From the NCBI GenBank assembly GCA_963668655.2, contig CAXXPQ010000001.1, positions 806,001-870,000 on the forward strand: a stretch of 64,000 bases of DNA, written 5' to 3'. The position numbers and the translations under genes are program-made. The DNA comes from G963668655 sp963668655. Its GTDB lineage: Bacteria; Myxococcota_A; SURF-8. The notes below the pieces were generated by a model that was not told the origin of the DNA, did not search any database, and worked only from the letters and a program-made list of their open reading frames with translations. Positions 48,972-57,446 of the stretch are shown one piece after another. Numbering within the stretch: position 1 is the first letter of the stretch; each line of letters opens with the position of its first letter.

Positions 48972-50159
48972 ATGACGGAAAAGAAACAGGCTCCGGCGGC
49001 CATTCGGCCCTATGTCGAGAAACTCTGCGAAAACGGGCATCGCGGCACGGCCACGGCCGAAGAGGAGCAGGCGGCCCGATGGATGAAGGAAAAGCTGGAG
49101 AGCCTCGGGCTTGAAACCTCCATCCAGCGCTTCCGAACACCCCGAACCTTCGGCGGCATCGTTCTGATCCACATCCTCACGGCGCTTTTCGGGACCATTC
49201 TGATTCCCTGCTGTCCCTTTTTCGCGCTTTTGTTTCTGCTTCTGGCCACCCTGTCGTTCTACGGCGAATTCATGGGGCGCTGGCACTGGCTCAGCCGGGC
49301 ACTGCCCATGGGAGTCAGTCAGAACGTCATCGGACGGCACCGGCCGGCCAACCCCAAGCGGACCATCATCGTTTCCGGCCACCTGGACAGCGCCCAGACG
49401 GGCCTGATCTGGCATCCCGGCCTGGCGGCCAAGGCCGCCGGATCCTCCCTTCCCCTGGGACCGCTTTTTCCGCTTTTCCTGTCCATGGCCACGCTCTTGC
49501 TGGTGGCTTTCATCGCTTTCTTCGGCGGCGGCGGTTTTCTGCTGTCTCTGCTGGACTGGATCGCCGCCATTTCTCTGGTGGTGGGCGCGGCGCTGATGCT
49601 GGACTGGATGCGGGGCGAGGCCGTTCCGGGGGCCAACGACAACGCCTCCGGCATCGCCGCCGCCGTCGTCTTGGCGGAGAAACTTCTGGCCGCTCCTCCG
49701 GAGGACACGGAACTGTATTTCATCGGTTTCGGCGCGGAGGAGGCCAATCTCCAGGGTTCCGTGGCCTTTTTAAAGGAATTCGGCTACCGTTTCGTGCCGG
49801 AAAGCACCTACGTCCTCAACATCGACGGCATCGCTTCCGGGAAGGTGCACTACATCACCCGGGAAGTCGGACTGTTGCCGGTGGCCTATCCCGATCAGGA
49901 AATGATTATCCTGGCCCGCACGCTGGCGCGCGCCAGCGAACGCTTCAACCATATCCGCCCGGTGCAGGCCAAAGGCTTCACCGACGCCTTGCCCTTCGCC
50001 CTGGAAGGCTTCAAGGCGCTTTCGCTGGTCGGGCTGGAGGAAAACGAAATCCCGAAGAATTACCACACCCTGGCGGATACGGTGGAGGCCATGGACTGGC
50101 GGGACGCCGATACGGGTGTCCAGTTCGCGGAAGCCGTCATCGCCGCCTTGCGTATCTGA
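48972..50159 (+). CDS. M28-family metallopeptidase with membrane helices
   Basis: A 395-residue zinc aminopeptidase-like protein. Metal ligands of the M28 family are all visible: SGHLDSAQ (about residue 134), GANDNASG, GAEEANLQGS (catalytic Glu plus ligand), LNIDGIAS and YHTLADT (terminal His). Unusually, hydrophobic segments at about 62-95 and two within the catalytic region (about 160-190 and 195-215) interrupt the fold, suggesting a membrane-embedded member. The ATG at 48972 is chosen from the GGA stretch upstream. It ends just before a hairpin at the border of the AT-rich island. Confidence 0.85.
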   Translation: MTEKKQAPAAIRPYVEKLCENGHRGTATAEEEQAARWMKEKLESLGLETSIQRFRTPRTFGGIVLIHILTALFGTILIPCCPFFALLFLLLATLSFYGEFMGRWHWLSRALPMGVSQNVIGRHRPANPKRTIIVSGHLDSAQTGLIWHPGLAAKAAGSSLPLGPLFPLFLSMATLLLVAFIAFFGGGGFLLSLLDWIAAISLVVGAALMLDWMRGEAVPGANDNASGIAAAVVLAEKLLAAPPEDTELYFIGFGAEEANLQGSVAFLKEFGYRFVPESTYVLNIDGIASGKVHYITREVGLLPVAYPDQEMIILARTLARASERFNHIRPVQAKGFTDALPFALEGFKALSLVGLEENEIPKNYHTLADTVEAMDWRDADTGVQFAEAVIAALRI

Positions 50160-50202
50160 ATTCGGGTCATTCGATCACGGAACCGTCGGTCGGGCACAAC
50201 GA

Positions 50203-50235
50203 TAGGATGAGCCATAGTTTGGCTCATCGCTTTCT
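50203..50235. repeat. Hairpin repeat at left border of the AT-rich island
   Basis: TAGGATGAGCCA (50203-50214), TAGTT, then TGGCTCATC (50220-50228) form a 9-bp stem, followed by GCTTTCTT. It may terminate the M28 peptidase transcript. A related hairpin lies inverted at 50917-50939. Confidence 0.6.
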
Positions 50236-50315
50236 TAATTCATAATGGCGGATAAAGCAACAACCCATTCTGCCGGAACGAAGATTTGTTTAAAGTGTAT
50301 GGTTACGGTGTTTAG

Positions 50316-50321
50316 TATAAT
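50316..50321 (+). promoter_or_regulatory. Consensus -10 box upstream of yfbU homologue
   Basis: TATAAT at 50316-50321 in an AT-rich leader; no convincing -35 at the proper distance, and other AT-rich boxes occur nearby. Confidence 0.4.
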
Positions 50322-50417
50322 ATTCTTGTTGTATTTTTTAAATAATTTGTTAATATAATAGTTGGAAAAAGCAACTAGAAGCAACTATTATCGGCACGTA
50401 TAGAGGAGAACTGAAGA

Positions 50418-50912
50418 ATGGAATTGTCAAAAAAGGAAAGGTTGTTCCTAAAGAATCAATATCAAATCCTTGCAGCTTTATATCCAGAAGAAAAGGATGA
50501 CTTTGAAGTATTAATAGAGATCCTTTCAGATGGATATGAAAACGAGTATTATGAAATCTATGAAGTAATCTTTGATCCCATGCCAAAAAGCAAGGGCGCT
50601 CTAGTTATAAAAATTCTTTCATTTTATCGATATATTGACTCCAATTCCAGTCCCAAAATATCCGCGCATCGTTACGCATACTTTCATGGTTTTGATGGCA
50701 ATTCTGAAACCGATTATATGACTTATGCGAGATTTCTGATAGAAAAGAAAAAATATTTTTCGGAACAAGAGAAATATTTCAAACAAAACGATACCATGAA
50801 CAGTCATCACCCCATGGTTGATATTTATCAACGGATTCTTGAGAAATGGGAGAAACACCCAGATAAACACAATCTTACTGAAGATCAAATTCTTGAAATA
50901 CTTGACGCATAG
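50418..50912 (+). CDS. yfbU: YfbU-family protein in AT-rich DNA
   Basis: A 164-residue homologue of E. coli YfbU (UPF0304), a small helical protein whose molecular role is unsettled. The match runs end to end: ERLFLKNQYQILAALYPEE, YRYIDSN, FHGFDGNSETDYMTYARFLI, HPMVDIYQRILEKWEKHP and NLTEDQILEILDA. A GAGGAGA site (50403-50409) precedes the ATG by 8 bases. The gene and its 200-base leader are strikingly AT-rich with AAA/TTT/ATT codons, unlike the G+C-rich neighbours, and are flanked by inverted hairpin repeats. Recent horizontal acquisition is likely. Confidence 0.88.
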   Translation: MELSKKERLFLKNQYQILAALYPEEKDDFEVLIEILSDGYENEYYEIYEVIFDPMPKSKGALVIKILSFYRYIDSNSSPKISAHRYAYFHGFDGNSETDYMTYARFLIEKKKYFSEQEKYFKQNDTMNSHHPMVDIYQRILEKWEKHPDKHNLTEDQILEILDA

Positions 50913-50916
50913 TGAC

Positions 50917-50939
50917 GGGCAATGGCCTTGCCCATCCTA
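50917..50939. repeat. Hairpin repeat at right border of the AT-rich island
   Basis: GGGCAA-TGGCC-TTGCCC (50917-50933) followed by ATCCTA. Read on the minus strand it begins TAGGATGGGCAA, matching TAGGATGAGCCA of the left border in inverted orientation. Confidence 0.6.
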
Positions 50940-50973
50940 CTTCTGAAGCTTTTACGGCAACAAAAAGGATTCC

Positions 50974-51864
50974 TCACCCATCCAGGCTCACACGTCCGAT
51001 GATCTTGGGCTGGCACTTGGCGGTCAGGCAGAGGGGATCATCGCAGGTCTTGCAGATGTCCGGGTTCACCCGCGCCAGGAAGTTGTCCATCACGATGGCG
51101 TCGTGGGGGCAGGCTTTTTTGCACAGGCTGCAACCCAAACACCCCGCCTCACAGGCTTTTTTCACTACGCCCGCCTTGTCGTGGCTGCGGCAGGGAACCA
51201 GCACTTTCGCGTGGCGGGGAACCAGTTCGATCACGTCCCGGGGGCAGGCTTCGGCGCAGGCTCCGCAGCCCACGCAGAGCGAAAGATCGACGACCGGCAG
51301 GCCCTTCGGACCCATGGAGATGGCCTCGAAGTTGCAGACCTTCGTGCAGTTGCCGAATCCCAGGCAGCCGTATTCGCAGGCTTTTCCGCCGCCGAAGAGC
51401 AGGTTGGCCGAGCGGCAGTCCGGGATGCCGTCGTACAGGTAGCGTTGCCGCGCGATCTCGGAATCCCCGCGGCACATCACCACCGCCACCCGGGGCTCGG
51501 TCTTTTCCATGACCTTGCCCGTCAGTTCCGCCACCAGCGCCGCCACCGCGTCGCCGCCCGGCACGCAAAGGTTCGGCTTCACGGAGGGATCCTCCACCAC
51601 CGCCTCGGCGTACTTGGCGCAGCCGGGAAAGCCGCAGGCCCCGCACTGGCCCTTGGGAAGCTCCTCCTCCACCACGTGAATGAGCGGGTTCAGCTTCACC
51701 GCGATCTTCTTGTCCGCGTAGGCCAGAAGGAAGCCGAACGTGGCTCCCAGGCCCAGCATGACGCCCACCAGGACCAGGGGATTCTCGATCTCGGTGGGAG
51801 CGGCGGCCGCTCCGAAGGCGACCAGCATTTCCTGTAGCGATACGATCAGTGTGCTGTCCGGCAT
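50974..51864 (-). CDS. rnfB: Rnf complex subunit RnfB
   Basis: Multi-cluster ferredoxin-type subunit where reduced ferredoxin is thought to enter the Rnf complex. The 296-residue protein has an N-terminal membrane helix (about 28-50) and the RnfB-specific CGACGFPGCAKYAEA cluster motif. Two further ferredoxin repeats (CVGCGACAEACPRDVIELV and CLGCSLCKKACPHDAIVM) and a C-terminal CKTCDDPLC-type cysteine set follow. It is the last gene of the apbE-rnfCDGEAB operon. The short AGGAATCCT hairpin with TTTTT just after the stop is only a weak terminator candidate. Confidence 0.95.
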   Translation of the reverse strand: MPDSTLIVSLQEMLVAFGAAAAPTEIENPLVLVGVMLGLGATFGFLLAYADKKIAVKLNPLIHVVEEELPKGQCGACGFPGCAKYAEAVVEDPSVKPNLCVPGGDAVAALVAELTGKVMEKTEPRVAVVMCRGDSEIARQRYLYDGIPDCRSANLLFGGGKACEYGCLGFGNCTKVCNFEAISMGPKGLPVVDLSLCVGCGACAEACPRDVIELVPRHAKVLVPCRSHDKAGVVKKACEAGCLGCSLCKKACPHDAIVMDNFLARVNPDICKTCDDPLCLTAKCQPKIIGRVSLDG

Positions 51865-51880
51865 GGCTTGATCCTGTCGT

Positions 51881-52465
51881 TTATCCCATCGGAATCATGC
51901 CGCTGAAGCCCAGGAAGGCCAAAGCCAGCAGTCCGGCGGTGATGAAGGCGATGCCCAGACCCTGGAAGGCCTCCGGCACGTCGCTGGTTTCCAGTTTCTC
52001 GCGGATCGAGGCCATCAGCACCAACGCCAGGCCGAATCCGACGCCCGCTCCCATGGAATGTACGATGCTTTTCATCAGATTGAAATGATGATCGACATTC
52101 AGAAGCGGAACGGCCAGCACCACGCAGTTCGTGGCGATGAGCACGAGATAAACGCCCCACATCTGGTAGAGATTCGGCAGATAACGCCGCGTCACGATCT
52201 CCAGAAGCTGGACCGTCACCGCCACCACCAGCACGAAGGTCAGCGTGGTGAAGAAGTGCAGCCCCAGGGGCACCAGGATGAAGTAATAGATCAGGTAGGT
52301 GATGATGCCCGTGATGGTCATGACGCCGGTGAGCGCGAAGCCCATGCCCAGCGAGGCGTCGAAATTATTGCTGACGCCGAAAAAGATGCACAGGCCCAGA
52401 AAACGGGTCAGCACCAGGTTGTTGACCAGCACCGTGGCGGCGAAAAGCAACAGGTATTCCTGCAT
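51881..52465 (-). CDS. rnfA: Rnf complex subunit RnfA
   Basis: Integral membrane subunit of the ion-translocating ferredoxin:NAD+ oxidoreductase. The 194-residue protein has six predicted helices, begins MQEYLLLFAATVLVNNLVLT and contains the FLGLCIFFGVS segment with the conserved Cys in a half-helix that, with RnfE, ligates a membrane Fe-S cluster. ATNCVVLAVPLLN supplies the second conserved Cys. Lies between rnfE and rnfB with 12 and 16 bases spacing. Confidence 0.95.
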   Translation of the reverse strand: MQEYLLLFAATVLVNNLVLTRFLGLCIFFGVSNNFDASLGMGFALTGVMTITGIITYLIYYFILVPLGLHFFTTLTFVLVVAVTVQLLEIVTRRYLPNLYQMWGVYLVLIATNCVVLAVPLLNVDHHFNLMKSIVHSMGAGVGFGLALVLMASIREKLETSDVPEAFQGLGIAFITAGLLALAFLGFSGMIPMG

Positions 52466-52477
52466 GGCGAATCCTCC

Positions 52478-53128
52478 CTACGCGCCCGATTCCGGCAGCT
52501 CGGCCGCCGCGTGCGCGGCCCGGCGCTTGCCGATGACGTTGAACAGGCCGATCAGAAGCCCGATGGTGATGAACCCGCCCGGAGGCAGAATAGCCATGAG
52601 AATGGGCGTGAAGTGTTCTTCCGGGATCACATGGATGCCGAAGAACGTCCCGTTGCCCAGAAACTCGCGGATGATGCCGATGAGCACCAGGCCGAACAGA
52701 AAGCCCAGGCCCATGCCGAAACCATCCACCGCCGAGGGGATCACGCCGTTTTTCGAGGCGAAGACCTCCAGCCGCGCCAGGATGATGGCGAAGACCACCA
52801 CCAGCGCCAAGTAGACGCCCAGGGACTGGAAGAGATCCGGCAGAAAGGCCATCATGACGAGCTGCACGAAGGTGACGTTGAAGGCGATGATGGAGATGTA
52901 CACCGGTACGCGCACCTTGTGGGGCACCAGCTTGCGCACCATCGAGGTCAACAGGCTGCTCATGGTCATGACGTAGACCACGGAGACGCCCATGCCCAAG
53001 GACGAGATGGCCTCCGAGGTGACCGCGACCGCCGGGCAGAGCGAAAGCGCCAGGACGAAGATGGGATTTTTGGAAAAGATGCCTTCCGTAATCAGCGTGG
53101 AAAGCTTCGGGCTGGGCTTCTCACTCAT
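52478..53128 (-). CDS. rnfE: Rnf complex subunit RnfE
   Basis: Membrane subunit homologous to RnfA in inverted topology. The 216-residue protein has GIFSKNPIFVLALSLCPAVAV with the cluster-binding Cys, six helices, and the LPPGGFITIGLLIG segment near the end. In other RnfE proteins a second Cys-containing segment follows, but here the mid-protein reads FNVTFVQLVMMAF with no Cys, which is worth checking. It overlaps rnfG by 8 bases, so translation is coupled. Confidence 0.92.
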   Translation of the reverse strand: MSEKPSPKLSTLITEGIFSKNPIFVLALSLCPAVAVTSEAISSLGMGVSVVYVMTMSSLLTSMVRKLVPHKVRVPVYISIIAFNVTFVQLVMMAFLPDLFQSLGVYLALVVVFAIILARLEVFASKNGVIPSAVDGFGMGLGFLFGLVLIGIIREFLGNGTFFGIHVIPEEHFTPILMAILPPGGFITIGLLIGLFNVIGKRRAAHAAAELPESGA

Positions 53129-53732
53129 GGCGGCCCTCCCTTTCCGGTTTCGCGCCCGTTTCCGGCGCGGGATTGTCCAATGATTCCAGGGCGCTGCGAA
53201 TGGCCTTGACCACCGCCACCGTGGTGATGGTCGCCCCGGTGATGGCCTGTACCTTGCCTTCCTCGCCGCGCTTGGTGACCTCCAAGACGTTTCGGTCCCG
53301 GCCCGCGAACTGCTTGCGGAAACGGTCCTTCTTGGCGATCTCTCCCAGGCCCGGCGTTTCGTTGTGCTGCATGATGCGATAATCCACGATGCGCTTGTTT
53401 TCGTCCACGCCCACGATCATCACGATGGCTCCGCCGTAACCGTGCGCCACGGTCTTCAGCACGTAGCCCACCGGCCGGCCATCGGCGTTCCTGCCTTCGA
53501 AGCACTCATCTCGGCCGGGGATGGCCTCGAAAGAAACGGCGGCGGGGAGCAGTTCCTTTCGGGCCGCCTCCTTGCGCTTCAGGTCGTTCTGGATGGCGAT
53601 GGGCATGGTGAAATAGGCCACGAAACCCAGAATCAAGCCCGCGATGGTGGTGGTGGCCGCCAGCACCAGCGTCAGGTGCAGAATGCCCGGTTCCTTGTGG
53701 GCGACGATCGGGACGGTTTCGGCGTTAGACAT
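53121..53732 (-). CDS. rnfG: Rnf complex subunit RnfG (covalent FMN)
   Basis: Flavoprotein subunit with one N-terminal membrane helix (about 20-42) and a periplasmic FMN-binding domain. The 203-residue sequence has the flavinylation motif ITGATITTVAVVKAI (about residue 165), whose Thr receives FMN from the flavin transferase ApbE encoded at the head of the operon. GETPGLGE is the usual FMN-domain motif, here NETPGLGEIAKKD. It overlaps both rnfD and rnfE by 8 bases. Confidence 0.95.
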   Translation of the reverse strand: MSNAETVPIVAHKEPGILHLTLVLAATTTIAGLILGFVAYFTMPIAIQNDLKRKEAARKELLPAAVSFEAIPGRDECFEGRNADGRPVGYVLKTVAHGYGGAIVMIVGVDENKRIVDYRIMQHNETPGLGEIAKKDRFRKQFAGRDRNVLEVTKRGEEGKVQAITGATITTVAVVKAIRSALESLDNPAPETGAKPEREGRHE

Positions 53733-54771
53733 GCGTCGCTCCTTTCTCCTGCCCGAAGCGCTTCGGCCGCACCAGGCGGTCGATCAGCGGGGTGAAGCAG
53801 TTCATCAGCAGGATGGAGTAGCAGACGCCTTCCGGATAGCCGCCGTAGGTCCGGATCAGCCAGACCAGCAGGGCGGCGAAGAAGGCGAAGATCATCTGCC
53901 CCTTGCGCGTGATGGGGCTGGTGACGTAATCGGTAATCATGTAGACGCCGCCCAGCACCAGGCCGCCGGACAGCATGGCGAACAGCGCGTCGCCCGTGAA
54001 GACGCCGCCGTCTCCGGAAAAAGCCCAGGTAAGCAGTCCCACCGTGCCGATGTAGATCACGGGGGATTCCCAGGGGATGTAGCGTTTCCAGACGAGCACC
54101 AGCCCACCCAGCAGGATCAGGAGCGCGGAGACTTCGCCCAGGCTGCCGTTGACGTTGCCCATGAAAAGCCGCCAATACAGCTCCGCGCCCGAACCGAAAT
54201 GCTCGCTCATGGCGGCGAAACCTTCTTCTTTCACGATACCCAGCGGGGTGGCGGCGGTAATGCCGTCCACGGCCCCGGCGGCGTGGCTTTTCACCGCCGT
54301 CCAGGTGGTCATCTGCACCGGGAACGAGGCCAGCAGGAAGGCGCGCCCGATGTGCGCCGGGTTGAAGATGTTCTGCCCCAGGCCGCCGAAGGAATGCTTC
54401 GCCACGAACACGGCGAAGAAGGATCCCAGTCCCGTCATCCAGAACGGCAGGGAGGCCGGGATGCAGAAGGCCAGAAGCAGGCCCGTCAGAAAGGCGCTGC
54501 CGTCGAGCGCTGTGACCGGCACCTTGCGCAGCTTCTGCACCATCCATTCCGTGGCCATGGCCGCGCCGGCCGAAACCACGATCTGGACCAGCGCCCGCCA
54601 GCCGAAGACCGCCACCGCCCAGACCGCCGCCGGAAGCAGCGTAAGGTTCACGGTCCACATGATCCGCGCCACCGATTCCGGGCCGCGCAGGTGAGGCGAA
54701 GAGGAAACCGTCAGCCACTCCGGCACGGGCAAGGGCTCCTTCAGGGTCTCCACGGTATTTACGTCGCTCAT
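53725..54771 (-). CDS. rnfD: Rnf complex subunit RnfD (covalent FMN)
   Basis: Polytopic membrane subunit of about 10 helices that forms part of the ion channel and carries a covalent FMN. The 348-residue protein shows the NqrB/RnfD segments FGGLGQNIFNPAHIGRAFLL and DGITAATPLGI. In the flavinylation loop the usual TGAT reads TAAT, with the acceptor Thr kept. The C-terminal MNCFTPLIDRLVRP matches the family. The ATG at 54771 is chosen because GGAG lies 9 bases upstream; an ATG at 54777 is too close to it. Confidence 0.94.
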   Translation of the reverse strand: MSDVNTVETLKEPLPVPEWLTVSSSPHLRGPESVARIMWTVNLTLLPAAVWAVAVFGWRALVQIVVSAGAAMATEWMVQKLRKVPVTALDGSAFLTGLLLAFCIPASLPFWMTGLGSFFAVFVAKHSFGGLGQNIFNPAHIGRAFLLASFPVQMTTWTAVKSHAAGAVDGITAATPLGIVKEEGFAAMSEHFGSGAELYWRLFMGNVNGSLGEVSALLILLGGLVLVWKRYIPWESPVIYIGTVGLLTWAFSGDGGVFTGDALFAMLSGGLVLGGVYMITDYVTSPITRKGQMIFAFFAALLVWLIRTYGGYPEGVCYSILLMNCFTPLIDRLVRPKRFGQEKGATHV

Positions 54772-54820
54772 GAGCATCGTCTCCAGAAGTTATCGCCGGT
54801 CGGGCGTTTCGCCAAGGGCG

Positions 54821-56146
54821 TCAGACCCGCTTTCGCATCCGGTCCCGGATCACCAGTTTGGCCGTACGGATGGCATGGACCAACGGCCGCCGGGACGGGC
54901 ATTCAAAGGTGCAGCAGCCGCACTCCACGCAATCCAGGGCGTGGGCTTCCTCCGCGCCGTCGAAATCCCCCGCCTCCACCAGTTCGGCGATGCGCGTGGG
55001 GACGAGTCCCATGGGGCAGACCGTCAGACAGCGCCCGCAGCGCACGCAGGCTTGCAGGGGCCGCCGGTCCAGATCGCCCGCGCCCAGGCAGAGAATGCCG
55101 CTACCGGATTTCGTTACCGGAACGTCCAGGGAGTACTGGGCGAAGCCCATCATGGGGCCGCCGTAGATGATCTTCGCCGGTTCGGACGCGAAGCCGCCGC
55201 AGAAGGCCAGGACGTCCTCGAAGCGCGCGCCCACGGGAACGCGCACGTTTTTCGGATCGCGTACGGCGGAGCCGGTCACCGTGATGAGGGTATCCACCGC
55301 CGGAAGGCCGAAGCGCACGGCGTCGGAAACGGCGATGGCCGTATTGACGTTCTGCACCACCACGCCCACGTCCATGGGCAGCTTTCCCGCCGGAAGCTTG
55401 CGGCCGAGCACCGCGTGGATGAGCGAGCGCTCCGCCCCCTGGGGATAGCGTGACGGCAGGGCGGCCACGGAGATGTCGGGATCGGCTGCCGTGCGTTTCT
55501 CCAGATCCCGCAGGACGTCCGGCTTGTTGTCCTCCACGCCGATGACCAGCCGGGTCGCGCCCACGGCTTTCATGATGAGCCGCGCCCCCAGGAGCATGTC
55601 GTCCGGGCGCAGCTTCATGGCGGCGTGGTCCGAGGTCAGGTAGGGTTCGCACTCCGCGCCGTTGATGAGCACGGCGTCGATGGGCTTGTCCTTCGGCGGG
55701 GCGAGCTTTACGTGGGTGGGAAAGGCTGCGCCGCCCATGCCCACGATGCCCGCCGCCTGCACGGCCTGGCGGATCTCGTCGGGCGTGGCCGTCTGCGGAT
55801 CCCGCTCCGCCATCGGCAGGCCCTCCAGCCACTCGTCCTTTCCGTCGGGCTCCAGGACGATGGAAAGCGCCTTGCCGCTGACGGGATTGGGACGTTCCTC
55901 CACGGCCGCCACGGTTCCGGAGGTGGGCGCGTGGACGTGGGCGGAGACGAAACCGCCCGCCCGGGACAGGATCTGCCCCTTCTTCACCTCGTCCTTGCGT
56001 TTCACCTCGGCCTTGGCCGGAGCGCCGATGTGCTGGCTGACCGGAACGATCAGCCGTTCCGGCATGGGCAGATCCTCCACCAGTTTCTTTTCGGTCAACG
56101 CCTTGTGGTGGGGAACCCGCACGCCCCCTTGGAATCGAAAAACCAT
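54821..56146 (-). CDS. rnfC: Rnf complex subunit RnfC (NADH-binding)
   Basis: Cytoplasmic-face subunit that binds NAD(H) and FMN. The 441-residue protein begins with the RnfC leader FQGGVRVPHHKALTEKK, followed by a biotin-carrier-like beta domain (ISQHIGAPAKAEV). The NADH/FMN fold contains GIVGMGGAAFPTHVK and INGAECEPYLTSD. Two C-terminal [4Fe-4S] motifs are CVRCGRCLTVCPMGLVP (about 370) and CVECGCCTFECPSRRPL (about 410). AGGTG precedes the ATG. It follows apbE by 49 bases. Confidence 0.96.
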   Translation of the reverse strand: MVFRFQGGVRVPHHKALTEKKLVEDLPMPERLIVPVSQHIGAPAKAEVKRKDEVKKGQILSRAGGFVSAHVHAPTSGTVAAVEERPNPVSGKALSIVLEPDGKDEWLEGLPMAERDPQTATPDEIRQAVQAAGIVGMGGAAFPTHVKLAPPKDKPIDAVLINGAECEPYLTSDHAAMKLRPDDMLLGARLIMKAVGATRLVIGVEDNKPDVLRDLEKRTAADPDISVAALPSRYPQGAERSLIHAVLGRKLPAGKLPMDVGVVVQNVNTAIAVSDAVRFGLPAVDTLITVTGSAVRDPKNVRVPVGARFEDVLAFCGGFASEPAKIIYGGPMMGFAQYSLDVPVTKSGSGILCLGAGDLDRRPLQACVRCGRCLTVCPMGLVPTRIAELVEAGDFDGAEEAHALDCVECGCCTFECPSRRPLVHAIRTAKLVIRDRMRKRV

Positions 56147-56195
56147 CGCTGCACCTCGATCGAATTCCGGATCCGTCCGCCGCCTTTGCCGAGCG

Positions 56196-57317
56196 TTACG
56201 GCAGGACCGGCTTGAAAACCTGCTCGAACCCCGCGCTCATCACCGGGCGAGTGGGGCTTTTTTCGTCCGCTCCCTTCAGAATGAACAGCACCTCCGCCCC
56301 GGCGGCTTTTGCTGCCTGAAGTCCCTTTTCGGGCCCCATGACCGCCATGGCCGTGGCCAGGGCGTCCGCCCGGGCGTTGCCGTCGTCTCGTCCACGGATC
56401 AGGACGGTCACGCCCAGCACGTCCGTGGAGACCGGTTGGCCGCTCTTGGGATCGAAAATATGGTAATACGTCACGTCTCCGATCTCGATGGGCTGGCGAT
56501 AATTCCCACTGGTGGACAGGCTGATGTCGCCGTCGGCCTGCACCGTGCCGTAGAGTTTGTTTTCTTCCAGTGGGTGCTGCACGCCGATGTGCCAGGGTTT
56601 TCCGTTGTTGTTTTTTCCCCAGGAGCGAATCTCGCCGCCGCACTGCACCAGGCCGTTTTCGATTCCGGCCCGTTTCAAGCGTTCGCTGATGCGGTCCACC
56701 ACCAGCCCCTTGGCCATGCCACCGAAATCCAGGGAAACGCCGGATAATTTCTGGAGCATGGGTTCTTTTTCTTTGTTTCGGAAGAATTTCAATCGATCCA
56801 TGCCGACGCGTTCCAGAGCCGCCGACAACACGTCCTTTTCGGGGAGTTTCTGATTCTTTTTCGCCCGGGACCAGAGGCGTTTCAGCGGCCAGACGGTGGG
56901 ATCGTACGCCCCTTCGGTACGATCATGAATGTCCCGGGATATTTCAAGCGCACGGAAAAGATCCCCGGAGATCGGAACGGCGGAATCCTCTGTCGAGGTG
57001 TTCAAGCGGCCGATCTCGGAATCCTTGGAAAAAGCGCTGAACACCTTTTCCACGGCCTCGAAGGTTTCGTCAAAAGCCGTCTGGGCTTCCGTGCGCGCTT
57101 TTTTATTGGGAGTTTCCACCAGCATGCGAGCCGGAATGCCATGGAAAACCAGGGTGTTCCGTTCCAGCCAGCCGCTTTCCGCTTCGGTCGGAGCGGGTTT
57201 CTTTTTCTCGCAGCCACTGGAAAAAAGAGATACCAGCAGAACAAACATCAGGAAAAACCGGGTGAGATCGGTCGATTCTTCGAATCTTTCCGCTGAAAAT
57301 CGCTTCATCATTTTCAA
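56196..57317 (-). CDS. apbE: FAD:protein FMN transferase ApbE (lipoprotein), first gene of the rnf operon
   Basis: Transfers FMN to Thr of RnfG and RnfD. The 373-residue protein has a signal peptide with lipobox LFSSGC (cleavage before Cys at about residue 36). Family motifs are GAYDPTVWPL, SLDFGGMAKGLVVDRI (FAD binding), TSGNYRQ, YYHIFDPKSGQP (metal/FAD) and DALATAMAVMG. Placement at the head of rnfCDGEAB fits its known job. Start at 57317 or the Met at 57308. The promoter lies at 57362-57389. Confidence 0.94.
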   Translation of the reverse strand: MKMMKRFSAERFEESTDLTRFFLMFVLLVSLFSSGCEKKKPAPTEAESGWLERNTLVFHGIPARMLVETPNKKARTEAQTAFDETFEAVEKVFSAFSKDSEIGRLNTSTEDSAVPISGDLFRALEISRDIHDRTEGAYDPTVWPLKRLWSRAKKNQKLPEKDVLSAALERVGMDRLKFFRNKEKEPMLQKLSGVSLDFGGMAKGLVVDRISERLKRAGIENGLVQCGGEIRSWGKNNNGKPWHIGVQHPLEENKLYGTVQADGDISLSTSGNYRQPIEIGDVTYYHIFDPKSGQPVSTDVLGVTVLIRGRDDGNARADALATAMAVMGPEKGLQAAKAAGAEVLFILKGADEKSPTRPVMSAGFEQVFKPVLP

Positions 57318-57361
57318 TCTAGCCGCCGAATCGTCATTCTTTCGCTGATTTCACTGTCGGT

Positions 57362-57389
57362 AGTGTACCAGGATGCCGCCCGGATGCAA
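57362..57389 (-). promoter_or_regulatory. Promoter of the apbE-rnf operon
   Basis: Minus strand TTGCAT (57384-57389), 16-base spacer, TACACT (57362-57367), 45 bases upstream of apbE. Confidence 0.55.
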
Positions 57390-57429
57390 ATACTATTTTC
57401 CTTTCAAATCCCGGCTTCTTGCGGGAAAA

Positions 57430-57446
57430 TGAATGAGATTCATTCA
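57430..57446. promoter_or_regulatory. Palindrome upstream of the rnf promoter
   Basis: TGAATGAGATTCATTCA has perfect 7-base arms and a 3-base centre, 40 bases upstream of the -35 box. The A/T-rich GA-AT symmetry resembles iron-regulator sites, but the regulator cannot be named from sequence. Confidence 0.45.

Noticed and set aside
50160..50417. Possible attachment site or integrase remnant beside the AT-rich island
   Set aside because: No integrase, tRNA end or direct repeat of adequate length is seen; only the inverted hairpins are supported.
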